Shown piece after piece: positions 25,216 through 29,889 of a DNA stretch of 29,889 nt. Position 1 is the stretch's first letter. The number at the start of each line of letters is the position of its first letter. The position numbers and the translations under genes were made by a program. Under the pieces are notes generated by a model. The model searched no databases. It was given only the letters and a program-made list of their open reading frames with translations, and was not told the DNA's origin. Source of the DNA: UBA6382 sp963617965 (GTDB lineage Bacteria > Bacteroidota > Bacteroidia > Bacteroidales > Bacteroidaceae); the NCBI GenBank assembly GCA_963617965.1, contig CAVEQO010000030.1, positions 1-29,889 of the forward strand. The letters are read 5' to 3'.

Positions 25216-26298
25216 TTATTTGTTCACTCCGAATCTGTAGACTGTTTTTTGTATGTATATTTCTCCGGGGCGCAGGACTACACTCGGGAAATACGGCTTG
25301 TTCGGGCTGTCGGGAAAATGCTGTGCCTCAAAGCACAGTGCCGAGTGCTTGCCAAATGTTGCACCATGGCTTCCCTTGAAGCCGTCTGCCCAGTTGTCCG
25401 AATAGAACTGGATACCGGGTTCTGTGGTGTATACTTCCATTGTCCTGCCGTTGTTCGGCTCGATCACGCGGGCTGCAAACGACAGCTCGCCGGCCTCTGA
25501 CTTGTTCAGCACAAAGCAGTGGTCATAGCCCGTGCCGTTCTTTATCTGCCTGTCGTCTGCGGCAATGTCTTTGCCGACGGCTTTCGGTGATGTGAAGTCA
25601 AATGGTGTTCCCTTTACCTTCAGTATCTCTCCTGTCGGTATTGATGTCTCGTCTATCGGCAGATAAAAATCGGCGTTTATTTCCACTATCTGGTCAAGGG
25701 CTTCCGGTGTGGGAGTACCCAATCCCTGCAGACTGAAGAAACCATGGCTTGTCATGTTGACAACGGTTTTCTTGTTTGTCGTGCCACGGTAGTCGATGAT
25801 CAGTTCATCGTCATCAGTCCACGTGTAGCGGACAGTCATGCTCAATTCTCCCGGAAACCCTTCCTCGTAGTATGCCGACGTGTACCGCAGCACTATTGTC
25901 TGGCCATTTATCTGCTCGGCATCCCATACCCTTGCATGGAATCCCGTCGGACCTCCGTGGAGATGGTTCGGGCCGTTGTTGACGGCAAGGTTGTATTCCT
26001 TGCCGTTCAGATGGAACTTTCCTTTTGCTATACGGTTGCCGTAACGCCCGACAAGAGTGCTCAGAAACGGTTCCGGACTGTTTATGCAACTTTCTATGTT
26101 GTCGTGTCCCTGAATTACATTTGCGACATTCCCGTTCTTGTCCGGCACCATGATGGAAAGGATCGTGCCGCCGTAATTGGTAATGGCGACCTCGTTGCCG
26201 AATTTGTTTCTGAGAATGTAAAGCCCCGTCTCTTTCCCGTTTATTACTGTCTGGAAATCAGATGCTTTTAAACCGCAAAGATTGTTTGTTGTCTCCAT
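25216..26298 (-). CDS. galM: Aldose 1-epimerase (galactose mutarotase)
   Basis: GalM interconverts the alpha and beta anomers of galactose and glucose, feeding alpha-galactose to GalK. The 360-aa beta-sandwich protein has VGRYGNRIAKGKF (R85, N88, R89) and NGPNHLHGG (H112, H114). NMTSHGFFSLQG holds the catalytic-base histidine, and TTEPGIQFYSDNW and LCFEAQHFPDSPN hold the catalytic glutamate. The usual NLTNHSYFNL motif is altered around the histidine, which is retained. No signal peptide is visible, so it is cytoplasmic. First gene of the gal operon. Confidence 0.94.
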   Translation of the reverse strand: METTNNLCGLKASDFQTVINGKETGLYILRNKFGNEVAITNYGGTILSIMVPDKNGNVANVIQGHDNIESCINSPEPFLSTLVGRYGNRIAKGKFHLNGKEYNLAVNNGPNHLHGGPTGFHARVWDAEQINGQTIVLRYTSAYYEEGFPGELSMTVRYTWTDDDELIIDYRGTTNKKTVVNMTSHGFFSLQGLGTPTPEALDQIVEINADFYLPIDETSIPTGEILKVKGTPFDFTSPKAVGKDIAADDRQIKNGTGYDHCFVLNKSEAGELSFAARVIEPNNGRTMEVYTTEPGIQFYSDNWADGFKGSHGATFGKHSALCFEAQHFPDSPNKPYFPSVVLRPGEIYIQKTVYRFGVNK

Positions 26299-26330
26299 TT
26301 GTGCTTGTTTTTTTTGAAAAGTTTCCTTTG

Positions 26331-26338
26331 CAAATATA
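26331..26338 (-). promoter_or_regulatory. -7 promoter element of the gal operon
   Basis: On the minus strand TATATTTG fits TAnnTTTG and lies 32 bases upstream of the galM ATG. No good TTTG occurs 19 bases further up, suggesting a weak or activator-dependent promoter. No operator was recognised in the rest of the gap (26339-26445). Confidence 0.5.
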
Positions 26339-26445
26339 ATTATTCAGCACAACAACACGGACATTTTAGGTGTAAAAAAATGCTTTTCGGCATTTCTTTA
26401 CACCTCAAACAATCCAAAACCGCAAAACAGCCGCGTGTTTACGGC

Positions 26446-27753
26446 TTATTTCCCCAAATGCGCAAAGAGGTCTGCCACGACATAAGTGCTTCCTCCGATA
26501 AAGATGAAATCCGACTCGCTTGCCTGCGAACAAGCCGCGTCATACGCTTCGCCGACGGACGGGAAGCAAGCCCCCGCCAGGTTATACGCCTGCGCTTTCT
26601 GCGCCAAAACCTTTTCGTCCAAGGCTCTTTTTATTGATGCCTTGGTGAAATAGTATTTGGCATCTGCCGGCAGTATGCCCAACACCGTTGAAATGTCTTT
26701 GTCGTCAACCATTCCGAAGACAATGCGCATCATGCCGCCGTGCGGCATGGCAGTCTGCTGCATTCTGAGTTGTTCGCCGATGTATCTGAATCCACCCTCG
26801 TTGTGCCCGGTGTCGCAGACGGTCAGTGGCGTGTCGTTTATCTTCTGCCACCTGCCCGCCAGCCCTGTGGTGTCACAGACCTTTGAAAAACCGTCGGCAA
26901 CATTCCGGATTGAGATGCTGTAGCCCGCTTTTATTATAAGTGGAACGGCGTTCAATATGGTGTTTGTGTTCTTTTCCTGGCACAGTCCGCCCAAAGCTCC
27001 GCTTATCCGTCCGTAGGATTTTGTGTCATACTCTCTTCCGCCCGTAGAGCGGTTCGGGCTGCTGCCGTCTATTTCCGGCGTGTTTTCGGCAAAGAAAATA
27101 TCGCTGTGTGTCTCCCTCGCCTTGCAGGTGAAAACCTCTTTCGTTTCGGAAACGCATTCTCCGATGAGCACCGGCACGTTCCGCTTTATGATCCCCGCCT
27201 TTTCGGATGCTATTTCAGAAAGGGTGTTGCCAAGAAATTGCGTGTGGTCAAGACTTATGTTGGTTATGACAGACAGGATGGGGGTTATGATGTTGGTGCA
27301 GTCAAGCCTCCCGCCCAAACCTGTTTCTATGACGGCTATGTCTATGTCGTTGTCCGAAAAATACTTGAAGGCCAACGCTGTCGTCACTTCGAAAAACGAA
27401 GGATGGAGGGAATCGAAGAATTCTTTCTGTTCCCCGACGAACCTGACGACATATTCCTTGTCGACAGGCACGCCGTTGATGCGTATCCGCTCCCTGAAGT
27501 CCAGCAAGTGCGGCGACGTGTACAGCCCGGTCTTGTACCCCGCCTGCTGCAGTATTGAAGCGATGGTGTGGGAACACGACCCTTTCCCGTTTGTGCCGGC
27601 AATGTGTATGGTCTTGAAATTCCTGTGCGGATGCCCCAGGCGTTCGTCAAGCCTTAGCGTGTTGTCAAGTCCCTCCTTGTAGCCTTTGGCCCCGACTTTC
27701 TGAAACATCGGGACGCGGTCATACAGATATTGTATTGTTTCGGAATAGTTCAT
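26446..27753 (-). CDS. folC: Bifunctional dihydrofolate synthase / folylpolyglutamate synthase
   Basis: FolC attaches glutamate to dihydropteroate and extends folate polyglutamate tails, using ATP. The 435-aa Mur-ligase-fold protein begins MNYSETIQYLYDRVPMFQKV. It has the P-loop HIAGTNGKGSCSH (about 50-62), GLYTSPHLLDFRERI, VIETGLGGRLDCTN and SLDHTQFLGNT. EKAGIIKRNVPV and, in the C-terminal domain, DTGHNEGG follow. The MNYSET start is preferred over one 39 bases upstream, which lies within the region of the dnaJ terminator tail. It follows dnaJ on the same strand across an 80-base gap containing that terminator. Confidence 0.95.
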   Translation of the reverse strand: MNYSETIQYLYDRVPMFQKVGAKGYKEGLDNTLRLDERLGHPHRNFKTIHIAGTNGKGSCSHTIASILQQAGYKTGLYTSPHLLDFRERIRINGVPVDKEYVVRFVGEQKEFFDSLHPSFFEVTTALAFKYFSDNDIDIAVIETGLGGRLDCTNIITPILSVITNISLDHTQFLGNTLSEIASEKAGIIKRNVPVLIGECVSETKEVFTCKARETHSDIFFAENTPEIDGSSPNRSTGGREYDTKSYGRISGALGGLCQEKNTNTILNAVPLIIKAGYSISIRNVADGFSKVCDTTGLAGRWQKINDTPLTVCDTGHNEGGFRYIGEQLRMQQTAMPHGGMMRIVFGMVDDKDISTVLGILPADAKYYFTKASIKRALDEKVLAQKAQAYNLAGACFPSVGEAYDAACSQASESDFIFIGGSTYVVADLFAHLGK

Positions 27754-27776
27754 TCTTGTTGGCGCTGCAAACACAA

Positions 27777-27818
27777 AACGTCCCCATTCCACCGCATACG
27801 GGGAAGAATGGGGACGTT
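27777..27818 (-). terminator. Intrinsic terminator after grpE-dnaJ
   Basis: The 13-bp arms AACGTCCCCATTC (27777-27789) and GAATGGGGACGTT (27806-27818) flank a 16-base loop. In the minus direction the stem runs into the T-rich TTTTGTGTTTG. It begins 15 bases past the dnaJ stop and separates the chaperone operon from folC. folC must then rely on read-through or a promoter hidden in the last 25 bases. Confidence 0.8.
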
Positions 27819-27833
27819 CCTATGTGTCTCATG

Positions 27834-29000
27834 TCAGAAATAATTCTTGTACTTGTCGAAAATCTGTTTCCTTTGCGATTCGGTAGGCGTGAAATTGGGA
27901 TTGCCTTTCAGGCTCTCCATGGCTTGCCTTTCCTGTGCGTTTACCTTTTCGGGGATATACACACTTATCTTCACGACAAGGTCGCCCGTGCCGTAGCCGT
28001 ATCCCTGGACGGCAGGAAGACCCTTGCCGCGCAGCCGCAGGACTTTGCCCGGCTGTGTCCCCGGCTCTATCTTTATCCTTGCTTTCGACCCGGATATGAG
28101 CGGTATTTCCACTGTGTCACCCAATGTGGCCTGGCTGACTGACAGAAGCAGGTTGTATATCAAGTCCTGCTCGTCGCGTATGAATGTGTCGCTGGGCTTT
28201 TCCGCTATGACAACCTTTATATCCCCCGGGACGCCATTGTGCGGAGCCGCGTTGCCTTTGCCGGGGATGTTGACTATCATGCCGTCGGCCACTCCTGCCG
28301 GAATGTTGATCTCGACGATCTCTTCGCCCTGCACAGTTCCCGAGCCACCGCATTTCCTGCACTTGTCCTTTATGACCGTTCCCTCGCCATGGCATACGGT
28401 GCATTCCTGCTGCATCTGTACCACGCCGAACATGGACTGGCGTTTTGTCACGGTGTAGCCCGTTCCGTGGCATTGCGGACAGGTCTCGGGGCGCGCTCCG
28501 TTGGCAGCGCCGCTTCCGTGACACTCCGGGCAGACCGTACCCTTTTTCACTTTTATTTTCTTGGTGACACCGGTTGCGATCTCTTCAAGCGTGAGGGGTA
28601 TGCGCACTCTCAGATCCGCTCCTTTGAAGACTTGTCTTCCTCCTTGTCCGCCACGGCCGAATCCGCTGCTGAAGTGACCGCCGAACCCTCCGCCGAAAAT
28701 ATCGCCGAAAGCACTGAAGATGTCATCCATGTTCATGCCGCCGCTGAACCCGCCGCCGAATCCTCCGGCCCCGTTGAGACCTTCATGGCCGAAGCGGTCG
28801 TATGCCTGACGTTTCTGGGGGTCGTGCAATACGTCATAGGCCTCGGCGGCTTCCTTGAATTTCTCTTCGGCCTCCTTGTCGCCGGGGTTCTTGTCCGGAT
28901 GGTATTTGAGTGCGACTTTTTTGTATGCTTTCTTGAGCTCGTCGTCCGTTGCGTTACGGTCTACTCCGAGCACTTCGTAATAATCTCTTTTTGTTGCCAT
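27834..29000 (-). CDS. dnaJ: Chaperone protein DnaJ
   Basis: DnaJ is the Hsp40 co-chaperone that delivers clients to DnaK and stimulates its ATPase. The 388-aa type I protein has a J-domain (about 1-70) with HPD at residues 34-36. A Gly/Phe-rich linker follows (GAGGFGGGFSGGMNMDDIFSA onward, about 76-125). The zinc domain has four CxxCxGxG repeats (CPECHGSG, CPQCHGTG, CTVCHGEG, CRKCGGSG), ahead of the two client-binding beta domains. Every zinc ligand is present. It lies 33 bases after grpE in the same operon; dnaK is not in the window. Confidence 0.97.
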   Translation of the reverse strand: MATKRDYYEVLGVDRNATDDELKKAYKKVALKYHPDKNPGDKEAEEKFKEAAEAYDVLHDPQKRQAYDRFGHEGLNGAGGFGGGFSGGMNMDDIFSAFGDIFGGGFGGHFSSGFGRGGQGGRQVFKGADLRVRIPLTLEEIATGVTKKIKVKKGTVCPECHGSGAANGARPETCPQCHGTGYTVTKRQSMFGVVQMQQECTVCHGEGTVIKDKCRKCGGSGTVQGEEIVEINIPAGVADGMIVNIPGKGNAAPHNGVPGDIKVVIAEKPSDTFIRDEQDLIYNLLLSVSQATLGDTVEIPLISGSKARIKIEPGTQPGKVLRLRGKGLPAVQGYGYGTGDLVVKISVYIPEKVNAQERQAMESLKGNPNFTPTESQRKQIFDKYKNYF

Positions 29001-29033
29001 TGCAATCGTTGGTTTAATGGGCAGTTGCAGGCA

Positions 29034-29645
29034 TTACTGGCCTACGGCTACCTTTGCGTATCTTATTACCTGGTTGTTCAGAAGGTATCCGTTCTGGATA
29101 CAGTCAACAACCTTCCCCTTGTGGTCATCGTCCGCAGGGACAAAAGCGACTGCTTCATGAAAGTCCGTACAGAAATCTTCTCCCGTGGCCTCCATTTTTT
29201 TCAGCCCCAAGCCCTCCAGCGTCTTGTTGAATTTCTGGAAAATCAGCTGCAGACCCTCCTTGAGGGCAGCAACCTCCGTCGCGCTCTCCATGCTTGTTTC
29301 GGCACGTTCCAGATCGTCGGCTATGGGCAGCATGGCCTCTATGACTTTCCTGCCGCCGTTGAGAATAAGGTCTGCCTTTTCCTTCATGGTGCGTTTCCGG
29401 TAGTTGTCGAATTCTGCAACCTTGTACAGCATCGCCTTTTTCAACTCCGCAATTTGCCCCTCCAGATCCTTGATCTTCTCTTCGGGGGTCTGTTCCGGAC
29501 TGCCCTCTCCGGAGTCTTCCGGGGATGTGCCGGTGTCTGCCGTGGCTTCTCCGGCGGTTTGATCCTGTATGTTTGTATCGGTCTCTTCTTTCTGCAGCTT
29601 TTCTTTGCTTGCCGCGTCTTCGCCGCTTTTCTTGTGTTGTTTCAT
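29034..29645 (-). CDS. grpE: Nucleotide exchange factor GrpE
   Basis: GrpE releases ADP from DnaK. In 203 aa the protein has an acidic, low-complexity N-terminus (rich in E, T, S, about 1-65). A long coiled coil follows (EEKIKDLEGQIAELKKAML). The signature YKVAEFDNYRKRTMKEK and the C-terminal beta domain (GEDFCTDFHEAVAF, GYLLNNQVIRYAKVAV) close it. The start MKQHKKSGED at 29645 is chosen because the longer in-frame extension to 29861 runs through the putative promoter and the large inverted repeat. It heads the grpE-dnaJ operon. No CIRCE element was seen. Confidence 0.96.
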   Translation of the reverse strand: MKQHKKSGEDAASKEKLQKEETDTNIQDQTAGEATADTGTSPEDSGEGSPEQTPEEKIKDLEGQIAELKKAMLYKVAEFDNYRKRTMKEKADLILNGGRKVIEAMLPIADDLERAETSMESATEVAALKEGLQLIFQKFNKTLEGLGLKKMEATGEDFCTDFHEAVAFVPADDDHKGKVVDCIQNGYLLNNQVIRYAKVAVGQ

Positions 29646-29692
29646 AATGTCTCGTTTGTTTTTATTTGTTGAAAAGTATGCAACAACCGTAC

Positions 29693-29700
29693 CAAAGCTA
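29693..29700 (-). promoter_or_regulatory. -7 promoter element for grpE-dnaJ
   Basis: On the minus strand TAGCTTTG fits TAnnTTTG and lies 47 bases before the grpE ATG. A matching -33 TTTG is not evident at 19 bases. No CIRCE-type heat-shock repeat is seen between it and the gene. Confidence 0.4.
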
Positions 29701-29759
29701 TGGCGTTTTTCTGAAAAGCCCGTGCGGAAAGAAAAAAAGCTTGAGACAACGGAGAAAAG

Positions 29760-29875
29760 TGTTGATCTAACGGATGAGTTCCGCCCGAAACGGATATCCG
29801 CACCGGGCGGAGCGGTTGTCCGTTTCCGCCGGAACGCAACAGGGTTTCGGGCGGAACTCATCCGTTAGATCAACA
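29760..29875. repeat. Large perfect inverted repeat (32-bp arms, 52-base spacer)
   Basis: The left arm (29760-29791, beginning TGTTGATCTAACGG) and the right arm (29844-29875) are exactly complementary over 32 bp. The GC-rich spacer contains a second, imperfect pairing (29803-29811 with 29825-29832). It also holds CCGTTTCCGCCGGAAC (29820-29835), which matches the complement of left-arm bases 29778-29793 at 14 of 16 positions, so alternative folds are possible. No U-tract follows on either strand, and the spacer has no TAnnTTTG promoter box. It lies upstream of grpE, at the window edge. Confidence 0.85.
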
Positions 29876-29889
29876 AAAAATTTTGCCGC

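Noticed and set aside
28239..29672. Open frame of 477 codons on the plus strand opposite dnaJ and grpE
   Set aside because: It is antisense to two certain genes and crosses their boundary. Its composition (long Val/Phe/Leu/Arg stretches) is what the complement of their codons gives. No domain or ribosome site is seen.
29646..29759. CIRCE heat-shock operator before grpE
   Set aside because: The TTAGCACTC-N9-GAGTGCTAA repeat is not present.
29792..29843. Phase-variable promoter inside the right-edge inverted repeat
   Set aside because: Bacteroidota invertible promoters carry a TAnnTTTG box inside; this GC-rich spacer has none in either orientation. Inversion itself is left open in the findings.
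29646..29861. N-terminal extension of grpE up to 29861
   Set aside because: It would translate the -7 element and the large inverted repeat. The internal start gives a GrpE of normal length.
1..29889. CRISPR array, prophage, insertion sequence or defence cassette
   Set aside because: No direct-repeat array, transposase, integrase, phage or restriction gene is present. Nearly all sequence is accounted for by housekeeping genes.

Overview
The window reads as ordinary chromosomal core sequence from a Bacteroidota bacterium, most likely of the order Bacteroidales. Three things point there. Several upstream regions carry the Bacteroidota -33/-7 promoter form (TTTG, about 19 bases, TAnnTTTG), perfectly before the tRNA and closely before the nqr operon. 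Most genes lack strong Shine-Dalgarno sequences. The gene content also fits: a complete Na+-translocating NADH:quinone reductase, a galM / FHS-type sugar transporter / galK operon, a C69 dipeptidase and a bifunctional FolC. Genus cannot be fixed from the sequence alone.

Layout. At the left edge a tRNA-Ser(UGA) lies on the minus strand with its own promoter. A plus-strand run follows (281-8306) with short gaps: mutS2, leuB, aspS, nadC and a secreted C69 peptidase. A hexose-phosphate mutase (8441-10183) ends in a strong intrinsic terminator. The nqrABCDEF operon (10452-16305) comes next behind a good promoter, then an MFS transporter preceded by a perfect stem-loop. An ABC exporter and nadK run on the minus strand (17682-20248). 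nadK diverges from pdxJ, which is followed by a DJ-1/PfpI protein and ispD, closed by an intrinsic terminator near 22530-22578. The remaining genes are all on the minus strand: galM, an FHS-family sugar transporter and galK (transcribed 26298 to 22635), folC, and the chaperone pair grpE-dnaJ (29645 to 27834).

How the genes work together. nqrA-F encode one respiratory complex that oxidises NADH, reduces quinone and exports Na+. nadC and nadK supply NAD and NADP, and pdxJ makes pyridoxal phosphate. galM, the transporter and galK take up galactose and convert it to galactose-1-phosphate; the hexose-phosphate mutase could connect this to glycolysis or envelope sugar synthesis. grpE and dnaJ are DnaK co-chaperones.

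I found no convincing new multi-gene system, mobile element, prophage, CRISPR array or defence island. The features most worth a second look are non-coding: a perfect 32-bp inverted repeat at the right edge (29760-29875), an intercistronic hairpin in the gal operon, and a hairpin just ahead of the MFS gene. An atypical flavin-attachment motif in NqrB also merits checking.
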